64,000 nucleotides of DNA from Mesorhizobium_B sp963522145 (lineage in GTDB: Bacteria; Pseudomonadota; Alphaproteobacteria; Rhizobiales; Rhizobiaceae). The DNA lies in assembly GCA_963522145.1 (NCBI GenBank), contig CAUQXI010000002.1:62001-126000 (forward strand). Reading direction: 5' to 3'. Below are positions 51,841-60,050 of this stretch, one piece after another. Position 1 is the first letter of the stretch, and the number at the start of each line of letters is the position of its first letter. The translations under genes and the position numbers were made by a program. The notes below the pieces were generated by a model that made no database searches, had not been told where the DNA came from, and saw nothing but the letters and a program-made list of their open reading frames with translations.

Positions 51841-53571
51841 CTACTTCGCGTCAGCTCGACCCAGCAGGCGCAGAACGAGTTCGAAAAGCTCGTTCCGTGC
51901 GTGAAGCGGCGTCAGCGTGTGATCGGCGGCCTTAAGACGGGTCAGGGTGACGCCCTCCATTCGCCTCAGCCGCCGTCCGTCCGGACCGAAATGCCGCGCG
52001 ATCTCGCCGAAGCTCAGATCGCCCTCGGCGCTGACGAGCAGAACGCGAGTTCCGCGCCGGGTCAGATCCCGCATCCAGCGCTCGACCGACTGACCGCGTC
52101 CGCTCCGCTTCTCCCCGGCCCTGGACAGCGCGGATTTCAGCACTTCGAGACAAAGGCGCAGCGCGCGCCGGGCGAGCCACGACAGGATAAACGTCAAACG
52201 CCGGCGCGACGATGACGGCGCCGGCGCCTCCGCCGGTTCGGCATCTTCGTCGAGCTTGAGCGAGCCGCCCGCATTGTCCCTGATCTTTGCCAGTCCCATG
52301 TCCAGCGCATAGGAACTGTTCCACCAGAAGCAGAGCGGGTTGACCATCGCGAGACGGGTGATCCGGCGATCGAACCGTGCGGCGTGAAAAGCCTGATAGG
52401 CGCCCGCGCAGGTGCCGATCGCGCAAACCCGTTCAATGCCTTGCTGCTGGAGCCAGTCCACGATGCGGATCACATCGTTTCGGCCACGCTCATCGTAAAG
52501 AAAGAGCCGCTTGTCGTCCGGTTCTCCGCTTTGGCCGAGACCGGGAAGGTCGACCCGCATCGACGCGATGCCGCGCCGGGCAAGCCCGCGCGCCATGTCG
52601 ACCGCGCCCCGCGCCCAGCCGAGATGCGGGATCGCGCCGGCATTAAGGATGAGCACGACCTCACCGCCAGGCGGACCATCGGCCGGCATGCAAAGCACGC
52701 CGCAGATTTCAGGGGCTGCGTCGAGCACCACCGGCAGTTCGCGGTAGCTGTCTTCCTCCAGCATCGCCGGCGCGCCCATGATCGGCTCGATGGTTCTGTC
52801 TGTGGGCCTGCCGCGCAGGGCGGCCCATCCCACGATCGTGTCCAGCGCGGCCTGCGGAATCTCGTTGGCGGTGGGGCTGCTCATCAGCCGCGTGAAGCCG
52901 CTAAACGGCTCGACCCGCGCCGCGCCGCCGAGCGCCACCACCTGCTCGGCGAGTTCTGCATGCAGCGGCGCCGGCTGCGCCGGCATCAAGAGAAGATCGA
53001 GGCCGGCGCTTGCCGTGCGGTCCCGCCACTCCATTGCGCGCAGATCGGCGGCGGTCTCCGCGCTGATCCGGAAACCGGCAGCCTCGATGCCATCGAACCG
53101 CGCGCTTCCGCTCGTGCCGGGCGGCAGAGCCCCATCGATCATGCGCGACAGCCCGTTCATCTCGCGGACATAGGCCTTGCCCGACGAGGGCGGCGCAAGC
53201 AGCGCCAGGCCGGCAACATCATCGCGCCCGGCGATCGCGGCGGGCGCAAGGAGCGCGCCGAGCCGGAAGCCGACCACCAGCACATCCGACACGCCTGTTT
53301 CCGCCTTCAGCCGCTCGATGGCCTGCCCGATGCTGGCGATCCACGCGGGCACGCGGGCCGGTTCGGTGTGATCGCCGGCCGCGTCGCCGCATCCCGGATA
53401 GTCGAACTGGAGAACGGGCAGGCCGGCTTCCGCGAGCCGCCGCGCCAGAAGCGTGAGAAAACGCCGGCTGCACAGATCCTCGAAGCCATGCGCACCCGCC
53501 ACCACCACGCCGCGGGTGCCCGCCGCAGGGTGGAGCCAGCCGATGGTTTGATTGAAGACGACAGGTCTCAC
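51841..53571 (-). CDS. two-domain alpha/beta hydrolase with Cys nucleophile in the second domain
   Basis: A 576-residue protein made of two alpha/beta-hydrolase domains. Domain 1 (about 1-250) has HGFEDLCSRRF and PVLQFDYPGCGDAAGD, but its nucleophile elbow reads VVGFRLGA, with Arg instead of Ser, so it is probably inactive. Domain 2 (about 290-576) has VDLPGLGQSGEP and an elbow AIGTCAGAY with Cys as nucleophile, plus candidate Asp (SAEGDLSF) and His (AADHTLTP). It resembles exosortase-system-associated hydrolases of polysaccharide loci. The GTG at 53571 overlaps the preceding stop (GTGA). A role on an acyl or aminoacyl thioester from the carrier protein is possible. Confidence 0.82.
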   Translation of the reverse strand: MRPVVFNQTIGWLHPAAGTRGVVVAGAHGFEDLCSRRFLTLLARRLAEAGLPVLQFDYPGCGDAAGDHTEPARVPAWIASIGQAIERLKAETGVSDVLVVGFRLGALLAPAAIAGRDDVAGLALLAPPSSGKAYVREMNGLSRMIDGALPPGTSGSARFDGIEAAGFRISAETAADLRAMEWRDRTASAGLDLLLMPAQPAPLHAELAEQVVALGGAARVEPFSGFTRLMSSPTANEIPQAALDTIVGWAALRGRPTDRTIEPIMGAPAMLEEDSYRELPVVLDAAPEICGVLCMPADGPPGGEVVLILNAGAIPHLGWARGAVDMARGLARRGIASMRVDLPGLGQSGEPDDKRLFLYDERGRNDVIRIVDWLQQQGIERVCAIGTCAGAYQAFHAARFDRRITRLAMVNPLCFWWNSSYALDMGLAKIRDNAGGSLKLDEDAEPAEAPAPSSSRRRLTFILSWLARRALRLCLEVLKSALSRAGEKRSGRGQSVERWMRDLTRRGTRVLLVSAEGDLSFGEIARHFGPDGRRLRRMEGVTLTRLKAADHTLTPLHARNELFELVLRLLGRADAK

Positions 53572-56078
53572 AACAGAACTTCTGCGCCTGAAACACTGTG
53601 TGAGTCGAGAGGCGTATCGCCCAGACCAAAATCGATCGCCCGCTCGGCGTTCAGGGCGGAAACGGTTCCTGCCGACGCCGACGCCGGCCCGATCAATCGC
53701 ACACTCTTCTCGCGCCCCGGCATGAGATGGAAATAATCCTCCTCGGCACGATGGAGCGGCGCGCCGACATGCACGTAGTAAGCCGCCCTTCGGCACGAGA
53801 GATGTAGCCGCCAGCCCGTGGCGTCCGCTTCAATACGCGCGCAGAGGCCGACATCCCGCCGCGCGGTCATCGCACCGGGCAGCACGTGAAAGGCCTCCGC
53901 GCGCTGACTCCCATCGGCATCCGTGAACCGCGCCACGCTCACCTCATGCGCGGCCGGCCCGAACCGGTAAGCGTGGGAGATGTCGAAGAAGGCGCCGAAC
54001 AACTCGAATGCCGAAAATGTGCAGGCACCATGCGCCGCCACCGAAACCTCACGCTTGCCCGAGACGACCGGTGTGGTGCCATCGCGCAGACAGGAAAGGG
54101 TAAGGGTGCCCACTGCAGCCTTCGGGCCCTCATTGAGCAGGTGCACATAGACACCATTCACGCCTTCGTCGGTCAGCATCAAGCGCAGCGGCGCGAATGC
54201 GCGCTTCATCGCGTGCCATACCGACTTCGGGCGTCCGGTCGCATCGACAACGCCCCAGCCGGCGCCGAGCGCCAAATCCTTCCAGAACAGCACCAGCGCC
54301 CCCGCCGTCAGCGACGCAGGCCGGCGCCACTCATCGATCGTGCGCTCCACGACCTCCGCCGTTGCCGCGCGCGACAGGTCGAGATAGCGCGCGGCGTCTT
54401 CCAGCCTGAGCCGGCGGGCGTTCACGCCGAAAAGCGTTTCGAGGTAGAAATCCCGGACATCCTCGAAGTCCCAGGATGCGCCCGCATCCCTCGGCGTTCC
54501 GGCCTTCCAGCGCGGATCGTGCACGGGCGCGACTGGGAAATGGGCGTCAAGCGTCTGCTGGTCGGGCACATTGGCGAAGGCGAGGCACTCGCTGGCGAAA
54601 CGCACCTCGGCGCGCCGCGCATCCTCAAGCGGCCGGCAATAGGCGCCCACCCCGTAATAATGCACCGGCCCGGCCTCCGCCGTGAAGGGAAGGCTGCCGC
54701 CATGGGGCGAGGAGGGAACGGGCACAAGGTCGGGCCGGATTTTCTCGACCAGCGGGCGCACCACGGCGTCGAACCACGGCGTCGGATCGGTAGCGGCGGG
54801 CAGCCCCATCATCGCCGCCTGCTGGGCGATCTCGCTGCCGCCGCACAGCACAACGAGCGAGGGCGAGTGGCGCAGCCGGCGCAGAAGCGCCTCCACTTCC
54901 GCCCCAAGCGCGTCGCACCATGCCGAATCGCGCGCCGGATAGTCGAAATTGGCCAGCATCAGGTCCTGCCAGACCAGGATGCCCAGCTCGTCGCACAAGG
55001 CGTGGAAAGCATCCGACTCGTAGGTGAACGTGCCAGCCACCCGAAGCATGTTCACCCCCGCTTCACGCGCAAGCGAGAGGGCGGCGTCGAGCGTGGCAGC
55101 ATCCTCGTTGAGCGACACGGGGTCTCCCGGCGTCCACACCGCGCCGCGGCAGAAGACGGGAACGCCGTTGACGAGGAGGCGGAAGTCGCGCCCGTCCGCG
55201 CCCCTGTCCAACTCGATGCGGCGGAAGCCGACGCGTCCGAGGGCGATCTCCGTTTCTCCGATCCGCGCGGTCACGGGATGAAGGCACGGCTCTCCATAGC
55301 TGTGCGGCCACCAGGCCGCGACATCCGGGATGGCAAGACGCGCAGTTAGCGTGCCGCCATCGCCGGCAAGCATGGCGCTTGTTCCCGCGCAGGCAACGGA
55401 AGCAGGCTGACCTTCAACGAGTGGCGCGGAGAGCGTCAGCGCGACATCGAGCAGGCCGGTCGTTCCATCGAGATCGGCCCGCATCGTCACGTCGGCGAGG
55501 CGAACGCCCGCATCCTCCTGCATCAGCAGCACCGGCCGCCACGGTCCGACCACGTCGAAGGCCGGGCACCAGCCGGGCATGTGGCCGATCGCGGTTGTGC
55601 GGACGAAGCGCAGGCGCTGATCGTCGATCATGCGCGGCTTCCAGCGCGCACGTGGACCCTTGAGGCCATCGAGATGGGCATCGAGGCTGCGGAACGCGAT
55701 CGCAAGCGTTTCGCCGCCTTTCAATGTCAGAGCAACGTCGCAAGGCGCGAACATGGAGGTGGACGCGCCAATCAGCCGGTCGTCGAGATAGATCTCGGCG
55801 ATCGTCGCGAGCCCTTCGAAGACAAGCCGCACCGGCCCTGTGGCGTCGAGGCTCCGTCGATACCAGACATCCTTGTCGTGCAGCGGGATGGGCGCGCGGC
55901 GATCCCATCGCCCATGCGCCTCAAGCGCGGCGGCCGCGGTTCCCGGGCAGGCCGCGTCAAGCCATTCGGCCGAAGCGTCGATGTCGCTCGGGGTCTGCCA
56001 CTGACCGGCCGGCGACAGCGCAAGCTGCCATCCTGTGTCGAGCCGCTCGGGCGAGGCGATGGAGATCGCTGCTGTCAT
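53568..56078 (-). CDS. glycoside hydrolase family 2 protein (beta-mannosidase-like)
   Basis: An 836-residue protein with the GH2 layout: sugar-binding domain (about 15-170, with WYRRSLDATGPVRLVFEGLA), immunoglobulin-like domain, and a barrel containing FCRGAVWTPGDPVSLN and GVNMLRVAGTFTYESDAFHA. The acid/base Glu is in VVLCGGSEIAQQ, where beta-mannosidases usually read CGNNE. A candidate nucleophile Glu lies in FASECLAFANVP. No signal peptide is present. It is co-transcribed with the aminoacyl-carrier-protein genes, so it may trim a mannose-type residue from a cytosolic or lipid-linked glycan. I chose the ATG at 56078; a GTG six codons upstream is possible. Confidence 0.86.
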   Translation of the reverse strand: MTAAISIASPERLDTGWQLALSPAGQWQTPSDIDASAEWLDAACPGTAAAALEAHGRWDRRAPIPLHDKDVWYRRSLDATGPVRLVFEGLATIAEIYLDDRLIGASTSMFAPCDVALTLKGGETLAIAFRSLDAHLDGLKGPRARWKPRMIDDQRLRFVRTTAIGHMPGWCPAFDVVGPWRPVLLMQEDAGVRLADVTMRADLDGTTGLLDVALTLSAPLVEGQPASVACAGTSAMLAGDGGTLTARLAIPDVAAWWPHSYGEPCLHPVTARIGETEIALGRVGFRRIELDRGADGRDFRLLVNGVPVFCRGAVWTPGDPVSLNEDAATLDAALSLAREAGVNMLRVAGTFTYESDAFHALCDELGILVWQDLMLANFDYPARDSAWCDALGAEVEALLRRLRHSPSLVVLCGGSEIAQQAAMMGLPAATDPTPWFDAVVRPLVEKIRPDLVPVPSSPHGGSLPFTAEAGPVHYYGVGAYCRPLEDARRAEVRFASECLAFANVPDQQTLDAHFPVAPVHDPRWKAGTPRDAGASWDFEDVRDFYLETLFGVNARRLRLEDAARYLDLSRAATAEVVERTIDEWRRPASLTAGALVLFWKDLALGAGWGVVDATGRPKSVWHAMKRAFAPLRLMLTDEGVNGVYVHLLNEGPKAAVGTLTLSCLRDGTTPVVSGKREVSVAAHGACTFSAFELFGAFFDISHAYRFGPAAHEVSVARFTDADGSQRAEAFHVLPGAMTARRDVGLCARIEADATGWRLHLSCRRAAYYVHVGAPLHRAEEDYFHLMPGREKSVRLIGPASASAGTVSALNAERAIDFGLGDTPLDSHSVSGAEVLL

Positions 56079-56111
56079 CGATCCGTTCCAGGCCACGAAG
56101 CCGGCGTGTCC

Positions 56112-57107
56112 TCAGGCCGCCTCTGCCCTGCTTGCCACGCGCGCATCAAGGACGCTCATCAGGGCGTCGTAGGCCGCGGCCATCGGCTCCAACCCTGCTT
56201 CCAGACCCTCGAAGCGCTGTCGGGCCATGGCGCGTGCGAGCTTGAACTGCATCACCTTGGCGCCCTCGGCGATGCTGTAGGCGGCCTGTGCCGCTTCCGT
56301 GAGACCCGCGATGCCATGTTGCTCCAGCCATTCGAGATGGCTGCCGAGAAGCTCGAAATTCGCGCCGACCTGCCGCAGCGTGTTGAAGGCGTAGGTGTGG
56401 AAATACTCCGGCGGCCGGCCGGCCAGCGCCTCGATATGGCCGCCGAACGCCGCCGCATAGGCCCGAAGCGGATTATGCTTCGGCCGACGCGACAGGTGAT
56501 GCGAAAGCAGGGCAGCGGCCGTTCCCGCGCTGTCGCGCGCGGGTGCCGCGACATCGAATTTCACAAACTCTGTGTAAGGAAAAAGCGGAAACACGCCGGG
56601 AGCGTCCGCGTCCGGCGAGGCGAAGATCGCGTCGTAGTCGTCGCCGTCCAGCGCGAAGAAGCCGTCATTGTGGAAGTAGGCCATCCGCTTGTTTTGCGGA
56701 TCGATCGCATTGATGCCGACTGTCGTTTTGGAATGGGCTAGCCGGTAGGTGATGCCCTTCGTGTCGGGCAGGTAAAAGGCGTCGACCTCCACGAGCGGCA
56801 GGCGCCCGCGTTCGATCTGGGCGAGAACATGCGTTTCCAGTCCCTCGAAGATCGCCAGTTCCTGGATGTCCCAGCCGGCGAGCTGTTGCAGGTCGGCGGT
56901 CGGAAACTTGAAGAAGGTGAACTGGTCGCCCTCGAAGTCCTGCAGGACCGTGAAGCCGAGCGCCGCCACCGGATCGTGGCCGGTGGCGTGCAGCACCTCG
57001 ATCAGCAGATCGACATAGCAGTTGGTCTGCGGCCAGCGCCGTTCCGGGTCATGCAGCGTGTGCGGCCTGTAGCTTGCCGGGTCGAGGCCGGGGATCGCAG
57101 CCGTCAT
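56112..57107 (-). CDS. DUF1839 family protein
   Basis: A 331-residue soluble protein. Its start (ASYRPHTLHDPERRWPQTNC, then YVDLLIEVLHATGHDPVAAL) is characteristic of DUF1839. A motif FTFFKFPTADLQQLAGWDIQ and YLPDTKGITYRLAHSKTTVG follow. The family is found next to amino acid:carrier-protein ligases, but its reaction is unknown. A likely role is using the aminoacyl-carrier protein, since the start lies one base after the ligase stop. The C-terminal half is helical. Confidence 0.88.
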   Translation of the reverse strand: MTAAIPGLDPASYRPHTLHDPERRWPQTNCYVDLLIEVLHATGHDPVAALGFTVLQDFEGDQFTFFKFPTADLQQLAGWDIQELAIFEGLETHVLAQIERGRLPLVEVDAFYLPDTKGITYRLAHSKTTVGINAIDPQNKRMAYFHNDGFFALDGDDYDAIFASPDADAPGVFPLFPYTEFVKFDVAAPARDSAGTAAALLSHHLSRRPKHNPLRAYAAAFGGHIEALAGRPPEYFHTYAFNTLRQVGANFELLGSHLEWLEQHGIAGLTEAAQAAYSIAEGAKVMQFKLARAMARQRFEGLEAGLEPMAAAYDALMSVLDARVASRAEAA

Positions 57108-57108
57108 C

Positions 57109-58032
57109 TCAGTCGTTCCAAAGCACCGCGCGAACCGCGGGCGGCCAGGCGCCCACATCCGGGCCGTGGTGGCGGAATAGCGCCAGCGCCACACGCTCCA
57201 GGCCGAAGCCCACGCAGGCCGAATGACACAGGCTGCCATCGGCGAACTGAAGGCCCCATGTCTGGCCGAAATGGTCCTGGTGGTAGTTGAAGCTGAGGCA
57301 GGCGGTCGGCTTTTCCACGCTGCTGACCGGGATGAGAAGCTCGAATTTCAGCCCGCTGTCGCGCTGGTTGTTGGCCATCATCTTGCCGCCGCGCCCGAAA
57401 AACGGGTCATTGGCGAGATCGACCTCGCAGGGCAGCTCGAGCGATTCAATCATCGCCTTGCCGCGTGTGAGCCAGCTTTCGCGAAAGCCGCGCACCTGAT
57501 CGGCCGTGCCGATCTTGACGAACTCCCGCATGCGGAAAAGCTGCATCCGCGCCGCGTCCTGTGAGGGCTCGTGGCGGAAGCAATAGGATGAAAGCTCGAA
57601 CAGGAGCCCGTCCGCGGGCACCGGCCCGCGCGCCGCCACCGTCGGGTAGAGCGGGTAACAGGCGGCGGGCGTGAGCGCCACGTCGGTGGCCTCCTGCAGC
57701 TCCGTCCAGTCCTCGCCGGCCGCCATCATGCCGAGCAGCCTGGCGTGCTCGCGTTCGCCGCCGCAGAAGGAATGCACGCATCCGGCGAGCTGCGGGAAGC
57801 TCTTCATGTAGCCGCTTTTTTCGAGCGTGGCGCGGCTCATGCCGGGCGGAAAATGGATGCGGGTCGCGTGATCGGGCGCGCCGAGGCGGGTGACCAGCCG
57901 CTCGAAGCGCTCGATTACCTCCTCGAATGTGCCGGAGCGGCCGTAAAGCCCGTCGACGCCGGTTTCGAACAGGATGCCATTGTCGAAGAGATTGTCGAGC
58001 AGGCTCTTCGCGCTGAAGGTTTCGGTGTCCAT
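57109..58032 (-). CDS. amino acid:[carrier protein] ligase (seryl-tRNA-synthetase-like, without tRNA-binding arm)
   Basis: A 307-residue class II synthetase core that lacks the N-terminal coiled-coil tRNA-binding arm. Motif 2 is in CFRHEPSQDAARMQLFRMRE and motif 3 in VGFGLERVALALF. Candidate zinc ligands Cys125, Glu170 and Cys273 fit the Cys-Glu-Cys site of archaeal-type SerRS. Bradyrhizobium homologues charge glycine or alanine to the phosphopantetheine of a small carrier protein instead of tRNA. The carrier gene is two genes upstream, which supports the same reaction here. The amino acid specificity cannot be read off. The start lies one base after the dehydrogenase stop. Confidence 0.93.
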   Translation of the reverse strand: MDTETFSAKSLLDNLFDNGILFETGVDGLYGRSGTFEEVIERFERLVTRLGAPDHATRIHFPPGMSRATLEKSGYMKSFPQLAGCVHSFCGGEREHARLLGMMAAGEDWTELQEATDVALTPAACYPLYPTVAARGPVPADGLLFELSSYCFRHEPSQDAARMQLFRMREFVKIGTADQVRGFRESWLTRGKAMIESLELPCEVDLANDPFFGRGGKMMANNQRDSGLKFELLIPVSSVEKPTACLSFNYHQDHFGQTWGLQFADGSLCHSACVGFGLERVALALFRHHGPDVGAWPPAVRAVLWND

Positions 58033-58033
58033 C

Positions 58034-59239
58034 TCAGCCTCGCAAGGTCGTGTCGAAGCGGCTCATCAGGAGCAGCGTTGCGGTGTTCGCGTGAATGCGG
58101 TCGTTGGAAATCATCAGCGGTGCGGAGGAAACGTCGCGCAGATGCCGCCCGACGCTGAACGGCGTGTTGTTCTTGAAGCCCAGAATGCCGGTGATCAGCA
58201 TCGCCAGCCGCACGACCTCGCCGGCCTTCTCGCTCGACGCGAGCTTGAGGGCGTTGATCTCGGCGGCAAAGCCGATGGAGGACAGGTCGTCCTCGTTCCG
58301 CTCGGCAGCCTCGAAGCGGCGGATGGCGGCAACGAGATGGCCCTTCATCTCCTGCAGCTTCGCGGCCGCTTCCGACAGGCGCAGCGCTCCCGGCGGCATC
58401 GCGTTCGGCTGCTTGCGCGCGGCCTGCTTCACAAAGGTCTGGGCGCGCCCGAAGGCGTCGGCCGCGATGCCGAACCAGGTCGCCGCCCAGAAGATGTGCG
58501 AGCTTGCGAGCATCGACTGCGAGGCGATCTCGGAAAACGGCTTGGGGAAAATCTGTGCGTCGCTGCCGGAGGCGGTCAGGAGGAAGCCGTCCGAGCATGT
58601 GCCGCGCATGCCGAGCGTGTCCCATACCGATTTGCGGTCGAGAACGCAGTTCTCGTCCGCGGGGATGACCACCATCACCTGATCGGTGCTTGCCGCGTCG
58701 GGCGCCCGCCGCGCGGTCGCCAGAATGGCATCGGCATGGGAGCCGTAGGAGATTACGGTGGCGTCCTTGGTCAGCGAAAAGCGGCCGTCTGCCACCTCCA
58801 CCGCGCAGATCGAATTGCGAAGATTGCCGCCGATGCCGGCTTCCGTGGTCGCGGAAGCCAGAAGGAGTTGCTCGGAAGCGACGCGGCGCATGAAGCTGCT
58901 GTGCCATTCGCTTTCCGTTCCATGGCTCACCAGGCTCGACGTCTTGATCTGGTGCATGCCATAGATCATCGCGCTGGAACCGCAGGCCTGCGCGAGCTGG
59001 ATGATCAGTTCGGCGACCGCCGCCGTGGACAGGCTCTCGCCCCCGAGTTCAGCCGGAACGGCGACGCTAAGCAAGCGCTCGCGCTTCAGCGCCTCCACCG
59101 TTTCGCGAGGGAAGCGTCCGTCACGATCGACCGCACTTGACGCCTCGGCGGCCGCAACAGTGACACGCGCCATGCGCGCCACTGCGTCTTCGCCGCGTAT
59201 CGTGGCTGGAAAGGTGCCGCTTGTTTCGGCGACGTTCAT
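58034..59239 (-). CDS. acyl-CoA-dehydrogenase-like flavoprotein
   Basis: A 401-residue protein with the acyl-CoA dehydrogenase fold: helical N-terminal domain (RETVEALKRERLLSVAVPAE), middle beta domain (LASATTEAGIGGNLRNSICA, KDATVISYGSHADAIL), and C-terminal helices. In the segment that holds the catalytic Glu in classical members (a YEGT-type motif) it reads PLMISNDRIHANTATL, so that base seems absent. Together with its place between the carrier-protein and ligase genes, this suggests oxidation of a carrier-bound aminoacyl group or another reaction, not fatty-acid oxidation. FAD binding is inferred. It follows the carrier gene by four bases. Confidence 0.88.
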   Translation of the reverse strand: MNVAETSGTFPATIRGEDAVARMARVTVAAAEASSAVDRDGRFPRETVEALKRERLLSVAVPAELGGESLSTAAVAELIIQLAQACGSSAMIYGMHQIKTSSLVSHGTESEWHSSFMRRVASEQLLLASATTEAGIGGNLRNSICAVEVADGRFSLTKDATVISYGSHADAILATARRAPDAASTDQVMVVIPADENCVLDRKSVWDTLGMRGTCSDGFLLTASGSDAQIFPKPFSEIASQSMLASSHIFWAATWFGIAADAFGRAQTFVKQAARKQPNAMPPGALRLSEAAAKLQEMKGHLVAAIRRFEAAERNEDDLSSIGFAAEINALKLASSEKAGEVVRLAMLITGILGFKNNTPFSVGRHLRDVSSAPLMISNDRIHANTATLLLMSRFDTTLRG

Positions 59240-59243
59240 TGGA

Positions 59244-59489
59244 TCAGGCCGCCTGCCGGGTGAGTGTGGAAACGGCGTCGGCGATGTTGGCGAGGGAGGC
59301 GAATGTGCGCCGCGTCAGCATCTCCTCGGGGAACTCGGTGTCGAATTCCTCCTCGATCGCGAGCATGATCTGGACGGAAGCAAACGAGGTCATCCCCGCA
59401 TCATACAGGTTGTCCTCGTCGGTCAGTGCATTGATGTCGAACGGAAGCGCCTCGTTCCGCGCGAACAGCGAGCGAATGCGATCAATCAT
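59244..59489 (-). CDS. acyl/aminoacyl carrier protein
   Basis: An 81-residue acidic four-helix carrier protein. The phosphopantetheine attachment Ser35 is in YDAGMTSFASVQIMLAIEEE, replacing the usual DSL with TSF, a variant typical of carriers charged by amino acid:carrier-protein ligases. The ATG at 59489 gives the normal carrier length. It is the first gene of the six-gene operon and the presumed substrate of the ligase at 57109-58032. A phosphopantetheinyl transferase must act on it from elsewhere. Confidence 0.92.
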   Translation of the reverse strand: MIDRIRSLFARNEALPFDINALTDEDNLYDAGMTSFASVQIMLAIEEEFDTEFPEEMLTRRTFASLANIADAVSTLTRQAA

Positions 59490-59689
59490 GGGATGCCGGC
59501 TCCGAAGCTTTGTCGAGCCGATCAATACGCCGGAAGTTCCAGCAGGCGGTTAACACTGTGATCTGCTTGAACTTATCCTTGATCAAAGGTTCCCGATTGG
59601 CTTCAATGCTGAACAGTCACCACCGGGATTGCGAGTGCGGAACACCGCCCTTCGTTTGCCGGCCGGTCAGGGCTGGGATATAGCCGGCC

Positions 59690-60034
59690 ATGGTCCGTTT
59701 TTCGCGCATCGCCTGCGTCCTTATCCTGATTGTCATCGCATTGGTCACGCTGTCTCCGATCGAGTGGAGGCCGCAGACGGGGCATGTCTCGCTGGAACGC
59801 GGGGCCGCCTATCTGTTGTTCGGTGTTGCGCTGGGAACAGGCTTTCCCCGACGGCTGCCCTATTGCTGGGGCGTGGTTGTCACTGTCGCGGTGGTTCTGG
59901 AGGCGCTGCAGCTGATCGATCCCGGCCGCCATGCGCGCGTTCAAGACATGCTGGTGAAGGCGGCCGGCGGCGTCATCGGCACCTTGATCCCGTGGGCGCT
60001 GACAAGGATGCACCGCTATGTGAAGGCTGGATGA
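59690..60034 (+). CDS. VanZ-like small membrane protein
   Basis: A 114-residue inner-membrane protein with about four helices: ACVLILIVIALVTLSPIEW, AAYLLFGVALGTGF, VVVTVAVVLEALQLI and AAGGVIGTLIPWAL. The TLSPIEW and EALQLIDPGRHARVQDMLVK segments follow the VanZ-like pattern (Q near a turn, D in DxxxN position). VanZ-like proteins occur in exopolysaccharide loci of rhizobia but have no proven function. It is divergent from the carrier-protein operon and convergent with the flippase gene. Confidence 0.75.
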   Translation: MVRFSRIACVLILIVIALVTLSPIEWRPQTGHVSLERGAAYLLFGVALGTGFPRRLPYCWGVVVTVAVVLEALQLIDPGRHARVQDMLVKAAGGVIGTLIPWALTRMHRYVKAG

Positions 60035-60050
60035 AGCGGTTCAGCCGCTT

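Noticed and set aside
53141..53571. Treating the first hydrolase domain as a catalytic serine hydrolase
   Set aside because: The nucleophile elbow has Arg in place of Ser, confirmed by reading the codon on the minus strand.
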